A DNA stretch of 64,000 nucleotides, from the NCBI RefSeq assembly GCF_009741265.1, contig NZ_WOWL01000001.1, forward strand, positions 248,001 to 312,000, read 5' to 3'. A model generated the notes under the pieces. The model was not told the DNA's origin, ran no database searches, and saw only the letters and a program-made list of their open reading frames with translations. This DNA comes from Pseudarthrobacter sp. GA104. Its GTDB lineage: Bacteria; Actinomycetota; Actinomycetes; Actinomycetales; Micrococcaceae. The position numbers and the translations under genes were made by a program. Shown here piece by piece: positions 7,307-16,213 of the stretch (position 1 is the stretch's first letter; every line of letters begins with the position of its first letter).

Positions 7307-8455
7307 TCAACTGCTCCGGGTCTCGGCCAGCGAGACGACCGCCACGGCACTCGTGGTCTCCACACCCAGTTGATTGATGGCCTTCATCGTGACCTCAGCG
7401 CACGCTCCGTGGGCCTCGTCCCGGAACACGCGGGTGACCTCGCCTCCGATCCACTGGGTGTCACCGAAGACACCGGGCTGTTTGATGCGCACCGAAAGCG
7501 ATACGAGATCCGCGTCGTCCCCCATCCAGTTGGTCACGCAGTGTGCCATCCACGAGACGCGCTGATTGCCGTTGTCGTACGCTCCCGGCATGCCGATGGC
7601 GTGCGCCATGGCGGCGTCCTGGTGCCCCAGGCTTGGGAAGGGCTCGGAGAGGAAGTGCTCGGGACCGAGGTTCGTCGGCGCGCTTGGGTCCCCGTTCCTC
7701 ACCCGCTCCTGTTGGCGCACGCGGGTCTCGACCCCGCGGTAGCCGGCGGTACCGATCGCTCCGGCATAGTACGCGGTCATGGTGATGAGGTCGAGTGGAC
7801 CCTTGACGACCTGCGGTACAACATCGCCGACGGACACCGTCTCCGCGAAGCGCGTGCGCTGGCCGCGGATCTCCTCAGCCAGGATCGCGGCCCGGATCTG
7901 TTCCTTTTCCTCGTCCGTGTAGACATGGGGGTCGCGCGGTTCGTGCATGCGCTGGCCCTCGGAACTTCGAGCCACGCATACGATCGTATTGCGGACGATC
8001 CCGACAAGTTCCTCACCGACGAAGTAATCGGTGCGCCCCACCTGCTCCACCAGGCGACCGGAGCGGCGGCCCACGCGTTCACGGACGTTTTCGACGAAGG
8101 CGCGGGCGCGGACCCGCTCGCCCAGGCGTATCGGCCGGCGGAAGTCGAGGTCGGCATCAAGGTGGATAGCCTGGATGCCCTCCGACATCCCCATCGCGAC
8201 TTCGGCGTCACACACGGAGTAGAGGAATGTGGGGGGTGCGATCCGGGTGCCGTGACGCGTTGTCTGCGCGTACGAATCCGACAGCCACAGCGGGTTCTCG
8301 TCACCGATCCCCCATGCGTAGTGGCGGATTGAGTCGGTGCTGGCCTCCTCGTTCCATTGCACAACGACGGCTGACTCACCGATGAAGCTCTTCATGTAGG
8401 CCACGTCTTCATCGGTGATCTGCTTTGCCGGCACGCCGGTAGTGGCGCTGGTCAT
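7307..8455 (-). CDS. MaoC-like double hot-dog dehydratase/hydratase
   Basis: A 382-residue protein with two hot-dog halves, similar to the FAS1-type dehydratase N-terminal domain plus a MaoC-like half (mesaconyl-C4-CoA hydratase-like proteins). The first half carries ENPLWLSDSYA and IAPPTFLYS. The second has GHQDAAMAHAIGMPGAYDNG, corresponding to the MaoC active-site region with its Asp/His pair. It probably hydrates or dehydrates an enoyl-CoA. Its start overlaps the stop of the acyl-CoA ligase gene (ATGA), so the VOC / ligase / MaoC genes are one translationally coupled operon, probably controlled by the divergent IclR gene rather than the AraC proteins. Confidence 0.8.
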   Translation of the reverse strand: MTSATTGVPAKQITDEDVAYMKSFIGESAVVVQWNEEASTDSIRHYAWGIGDENPLWLSDSYAQTTRHGTRIAPPTFLYSVCDAEVAMGMSEGIQAIHLDADLDFRRPIRLGERVRARAFVENVRERVGRRSGRLVEQVGRTDYFVGEELVGIVRNTIVCVARSSEGQRMHEPRDPHVYTDEEKEQIRAAILAEEIRGQRTRFAETVSVGDVVPQVVKGPLDLITMTAYYAGAIGTAGYRGVETRVRQQERVRNGDPSAPTNLGPEHFLSEPFPSLGHQDAAMAHAIGMPGAYDNGNQRVSWMAHCVTNWMGDDADLVSLSVRIKQPGVFGDTQWIGGEVTRVFRDEAHGACAEVTMKAINQLGVETTSAVAVVSLAETRSS

Positions 8456-10578
8456 GGTGTTGGTCCTGCCGAGGTGGTGTGGACCGACACAACGGCGTCG
8501 ACGACAGTGACGGTTGCTGTTGCCGGGTCCGCGAGGATCGGATTGAACTCAAATTCGTGGATGTTCCCCTGCTGTTCCGCCCAGGCAAGAATGTCCATCA
8601 CAGTAGTAGTGAGCGCGTCAAGGGTCTTCCCGCCGGCCTCCCCGCGCAGGCTGGTGGCCACCACTCGCGCGTCAGAGATGGCTTGGCGGACCTCGGGCCG
8701 GGACACCGGCAGCGGAAGGATACTGATATCGTCAATCGCCTCAGTCATACCGCCTCCCGCGCCGATGACGAGGACTGGACCGAACTCGGGATCGCGCCGG
8801 AGCCCTACGAGGACTTCGGTCTTCCCTGGCGCCATTGCCTGGACGGAGATCGTCGCGGCCTCCCCCTGGATGGATGTGAGATGGGAGGCTGCCGCGCGGG
8901 CGCTGTCGGAGTCATTGACGCCGATGAAGACGCCTCCGGCGTCGGCCTTGTGAAGGATCTCTGCATCATCGATTTTGATCGCTACAGGGAAGCCGATTTC
9001 CTCGGCAGCCCGGACGACGCCGTCGACATCACGGACGGCGCGGCTTGCCGGTACAGGAACACCGGACTTAGCCAGGGATCCGGCCACTTCGTGCCAGGTC
9101 AGGTTGCACATCCCGCCCGTTGTCACCGCCTTCAGTGCCGCCCCCACTAGTTCGCCGCGGTTGGCACGGGTGCTTTGGACCTGCGACCAGGAGGATGCGG
9201 CCGCGATGGCATCCAGTGCCCGTCCGGCTGTGGGTAGGGACAGGACTCCTGCATTGCGCAGGATGCCGGCCTGGGCCGCGGTGACCCGGTCGTCCTCGGA
9301 CAGCGGGACTACCATGACACGAACTTCCGCCGGGATGGTCATCGCGGCGATGCCGGCCGCCAGCTCATCGAAGTCGTGCGCGAGCCGGGTCGCCGTCACA
9401 ATAACCCATCCGCCCGACGTCGTGGTGAGAACCCGCTCAACGATGCGCAGGTAGTCGGCGGTTGTTGACTGGACTCCAACGTCGATGGGATTGCCGAGGT
9501 GATTGCTGCCCACCGCGTCACCGATCGAGCGTAGCGCTTCCGGTTCAAGATCACGGAACGTCAGGTTGCGGTCATCGGCCAGATCGTTCCACAGTCCCAC
9601 CTGGGCGCCGGAGGTGGTGACGACGGTCAGCTCCTGGTCGCGGCCGGAGAGACGCCCGTGGAAAACATCGAAGGTCTCGGTCAGATCGAGGAGTTGTTCA
9701 GGTGATGTGCACACCATTCCGAAACGGTGGCGGAGGACGCTCAAAGCAACGCGGCCGCTGCCAGCAAGTTTGCCAGTATGCGACTGGGCGCTCATCGCGC
9801 CGCGGGTGGACCGCCCCAGCTTCAGGACGATCACAGGGATGCCGCGGTCCCCCGCGGCGGTTGCAGCGGCCTCGAGGTCATCATTTGCGCTGAAGCTCTC
9901 GACGATGCAAGTGAGCACATGCGTGTCCGGATCAGCGCCCAGCCACTGCGCCCAGTCGGTAAAGCCCGTCGAAATCTCGTTTCCGGAGCTGGCCCAGGCG
10001 CTCAACCCGCTGGCACCGCGTGCGGCGAGGGACTGCATGAGCGCGTTCCCCAGTCCGCCGCTCTGGCTGAACAGCGCCACGTGACCGGCCGGAATTGCGC
10101 CACGTTGCAGGACGGATGAGAAGGTTGCGGTCAGCGACCTGCCGACGTGCATGAAGCCAATGCAGTTAGGGCCGATAAGGCGGGTGGTGCCCTTGGCCAA
10201 TTCCGTACGCAGCTGCTCATCGCGGTCCTGCCGACCGGTTTCACCGAAGCCCGCGGCGAAGGCGACCGCGAAGGGTACGCCGAGCGCGACGCACTCGCGC
10301 AGATCCTCGATAACCCTGTCCGCGGGTCCCACGAGGACGGCGACGTCGGGCACCTCGGGGAGGTCAGAGAGCGTCTCCACCGTGGGCACACCGAGCACTT
10401 CCTCATGCACACTGCTGACCGCGTAGTACCGCCCCTCGAATCCGAGGCGGGCGAGGTAATCGAGTGTCCGCCCCGAGGTTTTCCACGGGTCCCGGGAGGG
10501 ACCAACCACAGCCACACTCTCTGCCTTCAACGGGTTATCGATTCGCACGGGGCTCAAAACAGCTTTGCTTTCCAACAT
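8452..10578 (-). CDS. NDP-forming acyl-CoA ligase (acetate-CoA ligase family)
   Basis: A 708-residue fused alpha-beta acyl-CoA synthetase that makes an acyl-CoA from acid, CoA and ATP with release of ADP (reversible). Order of parts: CoA-binding Rossmann domain (SVAVVGPSRDPWKTSG, about 21-36), flavodoxin-like ligase domains with ALFSQSGGLGNAL (about 168-180), the phospho-histidine loop QSHTGKLAGSGR with His267, then an ATP-grasp domain from about residue 490 (GVPVPASRAV, FPVAIKIDDAEILHKADAGG). The C-terminal HEFEFNPILA is typical. It lies between the VOC gene (GGAGG is within the VOC 3' end) and the MaoC gene. It probably activates a carboxylic acid from ring cleavage; the substrate is not readable. 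Confidence 0.87.
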   Translation of the reverse strand: MLESKAVLSPVRIDNPLKAESVAVVGPSRDPWKTSGRTLDYLARLGFEGRYYAVSSVHEEVLGVPTVETLSDLPEVPDVAVLVGPADRVIEDLRECVALGVPFAVAFAAGFGETGRQDRDEQLRTELAKGTTRLIGPNCIGFMHVGRSLTATFSSVLQRGAIPAGHVALFSQSGGLGNALMQSLAARGASGLSAWASSGNEISTGFTDWAQWLGADPDTHVLTCIVESFSANDDLEAAATAAGDRGIPVIVLKLGRSTRGAMSAQSHTGKLAGSGRVALSVLRHRFGMVCTSPEQLLDLTETFDVFHGRLSGRDQELTVVTTSGAQVGLWNDLADDRNLTFRDLEPEALRSIGDAVGSNHLGNPIDVGVQSTTADYLRIVERVLTTTSGGWVIVTATRLAHDFDELAAGIAAMTIPAEVRVMVVPLSEDDRVTAAQAGILRNAGVLSLPTAGRALDAIAAASSWSQVQSTRANRGELVGAALKAVTTGGMCNLTWHEVAGSLAKSGVPVPASRAVRDVDGVVRAAEEIGFPVAIKIDDAEILHKADAGGVFIGVNDSDSARAAASHLTSIQGEAATISVQAMAPGKTEVLVGLRRDPEFGPVLVIGAGGGMTEAIDDISILPLPVSRPEVRQAISDARVVATSLRGEAGGKTLDALTTTVMDILAWAEQQGNIHEFEFNPILADPATATVTVVDAVVSVHTTSAGPTP

Positions 10579-11175
10579 TTACATTCCTCCTGTACGTCGC
10601 ACGGTCCCGGGCCTGCGGGTGGCCGGGATCTCTATTGCCTCGACCACCACACCGAGATCACGGTCAGTGTCAAAGTAGGCGAATCCGCCGTCGCCGCCCT
10701 GCCCATAACCGCGCGCAGTTTGCGTAACGCGGTATCCGGACCCTTCCATCAGCGTGATCGCCGCGTCCAGGTTGTCCACGAATACGCCGAGGTGATGGAG
10801 GCCGGTGCGGCCCTGCTCGGTGAACTCGTGGTAAATGCTCGGGCCGGCCAATGGTTGGATGAGTTCGATCTGGGGATTGGAACCGCCCATGGCAAGGCGC
10901 ATCGCGAAAGCGCCTTCCTCGGCGCCAAAGCGCGACCAGGGCATGAACTCCTGATCGTAGTGGTAACAATTCCACTCTTCGATGCCGAAGGCGCGTCCGT
11001 ACAGGTCGATGGCCTCGTCGAGGTCCTGCACGAGGATCCCCACCTGCCCGATGCTGCCGATCGGGACAGGACCTGCGGACTGAACCTCCGGCACGCCTCC
11101 AAGGTCCTTGCCCCTACTGAGCGTGGCACCATTGCCATCCCCACTAAACTCTCTTGATGTGATAGTTGTATTCAT
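10579..11175 (-). CDS. VOC-family protein (glyoxalase/epimerase-like)
   Basis: A 198-residue vicinal-oxygen-chelate protein with two beta-alpha-beta-beta-beta modules. The first starts at about residue 42 (IGQVGILVQDLDEAIDLYG) and the second at about residue 125 (GLHHLGVFVDNLDAAITLM). Metal-ligand candidates are the His in HHLG, Glu in IELIQP and Glu in VVEAIE. In CoA pathways such proteins are often methylmalonyl-CoA epimerase-like; others are dioxygenases or isomerases. It is the first gene of the VOC / acyl-CoA ligase / MaoC operon and is divergent from the IclR gene. An epimerase acting on a branched acyl-CoA is an inference only. Confidence 0.8.
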   Translation of the reverse strand: MNTTITSREFSGDGNGATLSRGKDLGGVPEVQSAGPVPIGSIGQVGILVQDLDEAIDLYGRAFGIEEWNCYHYDQEFMPWSRFGAEEGAFAMRLAMGGSNPQIELIQPLAGPSIYHEFTEQGRTGLHHLGVFVDNLDAAITLMEGSGYRVTQTARGYGQGGDGGFAYFDTDRDLGVVVEAIEIPATRRPGTVRRTGGM

Positions 11176-11187
11176 AATGCAATAACT
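11164..11187. promoter_or_regulatory. Candidate IclR operator
   Basis: An imperfect inverted repeat, AGTTGTATT then AATAACT, covers the start of the VOC gene in the VOC/IclR intergenic region. The IclR gene itself has TATGAT at 11283-11288, only 6 bp before its ATG, so it may be leaderless. I see no better palindrome in the interval. Confidence 0.4.
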
Positions 11188-11294
11188 ACGCTACCCTTCT
11201 GCTTGCTGTCAACGGATAAAATGCTGCCCCTGCATCCAGAGGCCCTTCTCGTGGCGCTGTAGCCCTTCTTTCGCCATGTGCGTATGATTTCCGC

Positions 11295-12116
11295 ATGGCA
11301 AGTACAACTAAGACAGCCGACAAACAGGCCACTGAAGCCGAAGCTCCGAAGGATTTGGTCCAGTCCGTTGCCCGTGCGCTCAACATCGTTGATGTCGTCG
11401 CGGCGTCGAAGGAGCCGATGCGGGCTCAATCCATCGCGAGCGCGGTAAACCTGCACATTGCAACGACGTCGCATTTGCTGGCGACGCTTGTCCATGCCGG
11501 CTACTTGGAACGCAACGAGCGCACCTACAAACTCGCTGCCGGGAAGATCCTGGATCTGAGTTCGCGCGTGGAAGAAGACTGGCGTCCCTCGCCCCTGGCA
11601 CTGAGTCTGTTGAAAATGGTGGTTGAGGCTACCGGCGAAAGCGCCTACTTGTCCGCCTGGCAAGGTGGCACTGTCACTGTGGTCGCCGTAGAGGAAGGCA
11701 GCCACGCTGTCAGAGTGGCAGACCTCCGGGTCGGTGTTTCCGGCGACATTCATGCACGCGCCTCCGGAAAGGCGCTCCTCGCCTACGGTCCGGAATCACA
11801 ACTGGAACGGGTCCGGTCCGCAGACGGTGAACTCAAACGGCGAACCGAGCACACGATCACCACCCTTCCTGAATTCCTGGCCGATCTCGAGTTGACGCGA
11901 TCACGTGGTTACGCACTGGACCACCAGGAATACGTCCTGGGTGTCTGCGGCATGGCGGTTCCAATCTTCGAAGGATCGCAGCGCCCCCGCACCGCCTTGT
12001 CCATAACGGTCCCGCTTCATCGCTTTACCAACGAGGAGCACTTCCAGCGCTGCCTCGATGCCCTGATGGAAGCCCGCCGCCTGGACGATGAAGAAGGCGA
12101 CTCAACCCAGCCGTAG
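11295..12116 (+). CDS. IclR-family transcriptional regulator
   Basis: A 273-residue IclR protein. After a poorly conserved first 20 residues, the winged helix runs over about 22-85 (SVARALNIVDVVAASKEPMR, HIATTSHLLATLVHAGYLE). The effector-binding domain follows with HARASGKALLAYG and GYALDHQEYVLGVCGMAVPI, the usual IclR landmarks. It is divergent from the VOC / acyl-CoA ligase / MaoC operon and is likely its regulator, responding to an acid intermediate. No ribosome site is evident, and the -10-like TATGAT is immediately upstream, which suggests a leaderless transcript. The 3' end overlaps the convergent CocE gene by 15 bp. Confidence 0.88.
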   Translation: MASTTKTADKQATEAEAPKDLVQSVARALNIVDVVAASKEPMRAQSIASAVNLHIATTSHLLATLVHAGYLERNERTYKLAAGKILDLSSRVEEDWRPSPLALSLLKMVVEATGESAYLSAWQGGTVTVVAVEEGSHAVRVADLRVGVSGDIHARASGKALLAYGPESQLERVRSADGELKRRTEHTITTLPEFLADLELTRSRGYALDHQEYVLGVCGMAVPIFEGSQRPRTALSITVPLHRFTNEEHFQRCLDALMEARRLDDEEGDSTQP

Positions 12117-13706
12117 TACGTCAAGTTCCAGTACCGGCCCCTCTCCACTAACGTTCAAGGATGTCCTGGGTCCGTCCTCCAACCGGGGGAAATCTGACGT
12201 GGCGACGTAGGCGCACAAGCGCATGCCTTTCGCCACCCGGACCGCAGTGTGACCGAGATCCACGGTGATTGGCTCTGGGTTTCCAGCGTCCGGGGTGCTG
12301 TACGACGACCCCTCGCAGAGGAGTTCAGAGGCTCCAGTACCGTCAAGCGTTGCCAGCTTGACGACGACCGGCGCGGGGTCAGCAGTGTTCACCTCGAGTC
12401 GGCATGCGACACTGCCCAGGATTTCGATGTCGTCAGCCACGGGGTCCGAGACGAAGGCATGCACGTCATTGCGCGCATGCAATGCCTCCACCGGCCGCGG
12501 ACCTGAGTTCGCACCCACTTTGTAGCCGGGGAAAAATGTCCGCCCGCCGATCGTCGGGACGGGGGAATCCAATAACGACGCCGTCCGAGCCTCCATACTG
12601 GCCGTGGGATGGTCTATGTTGCTAGGGCGCAGTCGAAGATGCACCCGATCGGCGCCCTCGGGCGGCCAGCTTGAGAAGCATCGCCATTCATCAGCTCCCA
12701 TGGCGAAAACGGTCACAGGATGGTTGGAGCGGTTGCGGCCATCACGCACTTCCTCCAGCCAATCGAGTTGGAGCGACGTCGGGTCGAGGCTATCGAACGA
12801 GGATGCCGGACCGAACGAGCGGGCCGGAAACCATCCGCCCATGAGCCCATGCGCCCACGGCCCAACCAACAGGCGGTCGTGGGGATTTTGCGTGCCGGCG
12901 GTCTCCCGGCGGACAAAACTGGCAACCGTTCCCCGAAGAAAGATGTCGAACCAGCCTCCGATGACGAAAGCCGGCACTTCAACGCGCCCAGCCAGCTCTG
13001 GATCCACCAGAGAACGGCTTCGATCCCGCCAGTCCTGCAGATAGGGCGCGAATTCCCCAGCTTCCTCTATCAGCTGGCGGAAGGTGCGGATGCGCCCTTC
13101 TGCGACGTTCCGCTCCAGTGCTGCGATCCGCGGTCGGCTTTTCTCATCCAATCCGCTGCTTGCGAGGAGAATTGATACCCAGTGTGCAAGAAATCCCAAC
13201 ACGACGTTGTTGTCCTCGTAAAGCCAGCCGGAATGGACGTCGTCGGCGGTAACAGCGGGAATGATGCCGATGAGGCCTTCCGGGCTCCTGGCTGCCACCA
13301 ACCATTGGCTGAGGCCAACGTATGAGCCGCCCACCATGCCCACATTGCCGTCCGACCACGGCTGTTCGCGTACCCATCGGATAGTGTCCACGCCATCATC
13401 GGCTTCATTCACAAAGGGCACGAACTGGCCTTCGCTTCGGAACCGGCCCCGTACGTCCTGAACCACCACCACCCATCCGCATTCGACCGCGCGCAGGACG
13501 TTAATCCACGTGTTGGCGTGCGCAGGGTCATCCTTGCAGTAGGGCGTCCTTATCAGCACTGTGGAGCGGGGATCGCCGTCACTTGGCCGATACACATCTC
13601 CTGAGAGGGTAACGCCGTCGCGCATTGCGATAGGGACGTGCTTTTCAACTATCAGGTTCATGGCAACCTTTGCTGTGTCGCTTTCGCAGTCAGTTGGGAT
13701 GGTCAC
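12102..13706 (-). CDS. CocE/NonD-family hydrolase (X-Pro peptidase S15-like)
   Basis: A 534-residue alpha/beta hydrolase of the CocE/S15 family, which contains esterases and amidases. The nucleophile is in VGGSYVGLSQW, a catalytic Asp is likely in GGWFDIFLRGT and the His in LVGPWAHG. The C-terminal jelly-roll domain starts near residue 340. The GTG start at 13706 overlaps the stop of the M24 gene (GTGA), giving coupled translation; an ATG at 13661 is the alternative. With the M24 gene it forms the two-gene unit under element D. In this context it could hydrolyse the lactone or ester made by the Baeyer-Villiger enzyme. A second family member is at 41593. Confidence 0.82.
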   Translation of the reverse strand: MTIPTDCESDTAKVAMNLIVEKHVPIAMRDGVTLSGDVYRPSDGDPRSTVLIRTPYCKDDPAHANTWINVLRAVECGWVVVVQDVRGRFRSEGQFVPFVNEADDGVDTIRWVREQPWSDGNVGMVGGSYVGLSQWLVAARSPEGLIGIIPAVTADDVHSGWLYEDNNVVLGFLAHWVSILLASSGLDEKSRPRIAALERNVAEGRIRTFRQLIEEAGEFAPYLQDWRDRSRSLVDPELAGRVEVPAFVIGGWFDIFLRGTVASFVRRETAGTQNPHDRLLVGPWAHGLMGGWFPARSFGPASSFDSLDPTSLQLDWLEEVRDGRNRSNHPVTVFAMGADEWRCFSSWPPEGADRVHLRLRPSNIDHPTASMEARTASLLDSPVPTIGGRTFFPGYKVGANSGPRPVEALHARNDVHAFVSDPVADDIEILGSVACRLEVNTADPAPVVVKLATLDGTGASELLCEGSSYSTPDAGNPEPITVDLGHTAVRVAKGMRLCAYVATSDFPRLEDGPRTSLNVSGEGPVLELDVLRLG

Positions 13707-14959
13707 CCGGCGGTTTGGACCATATCGAGGCGCGGGTAGTGGTCAAGCAGTTCCGCACCACTGGCCGTGACCACAACGAGGTTCTCAAGACGTACACCTC
13801 CGACCCGGTGCTCCCCTTCGATACCTTCAATGGCAATGACCATGCCCTCCTTGATCTCCTCAGGATGGGCAAGGGACCACGAGCGGGTAATAGTCGGCGG
13901 GTTGTAGTGGATTGCCCGCGACCCTGCGTTAACCAGACCGATCCCATGCCCGAGTTCGATGCTGAAGCATTCCGCCTCGGACGGAAAGCCCAAATCTTCC
14001 GCGGGTGCAAGTACGGCCGCCACGTCAGCTGTGCTGGCGCCTGGTTTCATGAGCGACATCGCCAGATCCAGACGGTCCGTCAGCTTTGTGTAGGATGAGC
14101 GTTCAGCTGAGGTTGGAGCGCGGCCGACGACGTACTGGCGGTAGAGACACGCCGTGTACCCCATGTAGGAAGTTCCGCAGGTGAGCAGGTAGGCGAGATC
14201 GCCATGCTCAACGATGCGGTCTCCGCCGCTGATCCCCCGGGGGAATGACAGTGGTCCGGAGAGCAGACGGGCAGCTCCCACTTCCGCGCCGGCATCTTCG
14301 ATGGCGCGACGGGCCATCAAAGCAATCTGGGCCTGCTTGGTTCCGGGCCGCAGTGCGGCCCGCGTCGCCTCGAACCCTGCAGTGCTCAAGCTCGCGGCCA
14401 TCGAGATACAGGAGATTTCATCAGCGGTCTTGATCGTTGAGCATTCGAGCAGCAGCGGGAGCCCCGGGATCGTCTCGATTCCCACATCGGCCAGAGCATT
14501 CATGCCCGGCTCATCGATCTCACTGACGGCCAGCCGCTCACCCGTGAGAGAACGTGCCGCGAGTTCATCGCGAATCTGGGCCGCGAAAACAGCCGACAGT
14601 TCGGCGATGGCAGAACTGGGGGCCACACCGCCAAGCCAGGAGATGGCCGGCCGCCAGTGCTTGATCCAGGGCGCCTGGTCGGGCATTTGCTGGAGGGATC
14701 CCGCCGGCGCGAACACGATTGGTTCGTCATCTGCGAAGAACAGTGCGTAGCCAACCTGCAGCGAGAATTCTCCCCACCAAAAACCCGTCAGGTAACGCAC
14801 ATTGTCCGCGCCCGTGAGCAACAGCGCCGGTATACCCTTCGAACGCATCAGTGCCCGCATACGGTCAGCGCGCTCACGGCGCATCCGCTCGAGATCAACA
14901 CCTACGTGCAGTTCTGTACGTGCCGGTCCGAAGTGCAATTTCTGGTGGTTTTCGGGCAT
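13703..14959 (-). CDS. M24 peptidase-fold (creatinase-like) protein lacking metal ligands
   Basis: A 418-residue pita-bread-fold protein with an N-terminal creatinase-type domain (LLLTGADNVRYLTGFWWGE) and a C-terminal M24 domain. In metal-dependent members the stretch around HGDLAYLLTCGTSYMGY carries two Asp ligands (pattern D-x-G and S-D). Here these positions are Thr and Cys (LTCG and TACLYR). The His of GHGIGL, the Glu of IAIEGI and the Glu of RLENLVVV remain. Creatinase itself works without metal, so this is more likely a C-N or C-C hydrolase or a binding protein than an aminopeptidase. It is the first gene of the element-D unit and overlaps the CocE gene. Confidence 0.8.
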   Translation of the reverse strand: MPENHQKLHFGPARTELHVGVDLERMRRERADRMRALMRSKGIPALLLTGADNVRYLTGFWWGEFSLQVGYALFFADDEPIVFAPAGSLQQMPDQAPWIKHWRPAISWLGGVAPSSAIAELSAVFAAQIRDELAARSLTGERLAVSEIDEPGMNALADVGIETIPGLPLLLECSTIKTADEISCISMAASLSTAGFEATRAALRPGTKQAQIALMARRAIEDAGAEVGAARLLSGPLSFPRGISGGDRIVEHGDLAYLLTCGTSYMGYTACLYRQYVVGRAPTSAERSSYTKLTDRLDLAMSLMKPGASTADVAAVLAPAEDLGFPSEAECFSIELGHGIGLVNAGSRAIHYNPPTITRSWSLAHPEEIKEGMVIAIEGIEGEHRVGGVRLENLVVVTASGAELLDHYPRLDMVQTAG

Positions 14960-15127
14960 CGTTGCCTTGGCCTTTCAAGTTTGTACTGATCGGTGGTCCG
15001 CGGCTATCGGGACGTCGCCCGCTGCGACGCGGTCGGGTCTTCCGGGAACCACGGCCATCCCAAAAAATTCGGAAGCCTCACCGGATGTTTGTTGATGTCA
15101 GTGATCATCCGACGTTTGTTCTCAACT

Positions 15128-15194
15128 AACGCTAAGAGCCAGTGGACCTTGAGCGACACGGCATAGGACGCCAATGACGTAGGAAGCCATGCCA
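15128..15194 (-). promoter_or_regulatory. 67-bp AraC-type promoter element, copy D
   Basis: Read towards the M24 gene: TGGCATGGCTTCCTAC, then TGGCGTCCTATGCCGT at position 22, and TTAGCGTT at the end. The leader behind it resembles that of copies B, C and E, but its AAGGAGATCC ribosome site has decayed to AACAAACATCC. The M24 start lies about 120 bp further downstream with its own site (GAAAGG). Confidence 0.8.
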
Positions 15195-15203
15195 GAATCC
15201 CGA

Positions 15204-16040
15204 TTACGGTACTTCAGTGGCATGTGTTGCCTGTGCAGCGAGGACCCAGGCAGGGTCGCGCCGTTCCACGAAAGCCAGCGCACCCTCACGTGCTTCCGGT
15301 CCGCTTCGTAACGGTGCAACGATTTCTTCCTGGGCAGCGAAACGCGCCTCCGCCGCCGCATACCGCGACTCCGAGATAATGCGCTTGGCGGTCTTCACTG
15401 CAACGGGTCCGTTAAGCTGGATTTTCCCGGCGAGTTCGAGCGCGGTATCGAGCGCTTTGCCCGGGCCCGTCAGCCTGTTGATGAGGCCGAGCTCGGCGAG
15501 GCGTGCCGCAGTGATTGGCTCCCCCAGCAGCGCCAGCTCCATTGCGATGTGATAGGGCATACGGTCCGGCAAGCGGAGCAGCCCACCGCCGGCTGCGATG
15601 AGTCCCCGTTTTACCTCGGGCAGGGCAAACGACGCCGTTGAGCTGGCGACGATCAAATCGCATGCAAGGGCAAGCTCGAAGCCGCCTGCGTAGGCGTAGC
15701 CTTCGACGGCGGCAATGACAGGTTTCACCGGCGTCCGGCGGGTGATGCCAGCGAACCCGCGTCCCTCGATGACCGGGACGTCCCCTGCTGCAACCGATAC
15801 GAGGTCAGCGCCCGCGGAGAAATACCCACCGGCGCCGGTGAGGATGGCGACACTTGCAGAATCATCGGCATCAAACTCATCGAACGCAGCCGCAAGCGCC
15901 AGGGCAGTGGGCCGGTCAATCGCATTCCGCTTGTGCGGACGGGTAATCGTTATGACGCGAACTCCTCCGGAGTTGCTGACGTGAACGCTCGGTTCATTGA
16001 CGTTCTTGCTTACTGCCTCTTGAGGCTCGGTCTGTTGCAT
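15204..16040 (-). CDS. Enoyl-CoA hydratase/isomerase (crotonase family)
   Basis: A 278-residue crotonase. The first oxyanion loop is YFSAGADL and the second is EGYAYAGGFELALACDLIVA; the catalytic Glu pair of hydratases is partly preserved (LPEVKRGLIAAGGGLLRLP). I chose the ATG at 16040 because AAAGG lies 6 bp before it, whereas the ATG at 16046 would abut that site. It is divergent from the PEP-mutase-fold gene at 16214 and shares a 170-bp promoter region with it. It probably hydrates an enoyl-CoA intermediate of the pathway; isomerase activity is equally possible. Confidence 0.85.
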   Translation of the reverse strand: MQQTEPQEAVSKNVNEPSVHVSNSGGVRVITITRPHKRNAIDRPTALALAAAFDEFDADDSASVAILTGAGGYFSAGADLVSVAAGDVPVIEGRGFAGITRRTPVKPVIAAVEGYAYAGGFELALACDLIVASSTASFALPEVKRGLIAAGGGLLRLPDRMPYHIAMELALLGEPITAARLAELGLINRLTGPGKALDTALELAGKIQLNGPVAVKTAKRIISESRYAAAEARFAAQEEIVAPLRSGPEAREGALAFVERRDPAWVLAAQATHATEVP

Positions 16041-16138
16041 GGTCATCCTTTGGATCGTTTGATGAGGAGAGAGCAACACGGTGCTGACTCCTTTGTCGGC
16101 ATTTTTCAAATAGTGAATGTAGTTAGCGTGATACGATA

Positions 16139-16151
16139 GTAGCACTGCTAC
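16139..16151. promoter_or_regulatory. Palindrome in the hydratase/lyase divergent promoter
   Basis: GTAGCACTGCTAC is a 13-bp inverted repeat around a single central base, located between the divergent enoyl-CoA hydratase and PEP-mutase-fold genes. It is followed by the ribosome site GAAGGGAAA of the gene at 16214. It is a candidate repressor site, and no dedicated regulator lies next to it. Confidence 0.35.
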
Positions 16152-16213
16152 GTTCAGCGAAAACTCTTTCCCGTCGTAGCCATAAACTCCGACGAAAAGA
16201 AGGGAAAAAGCCC

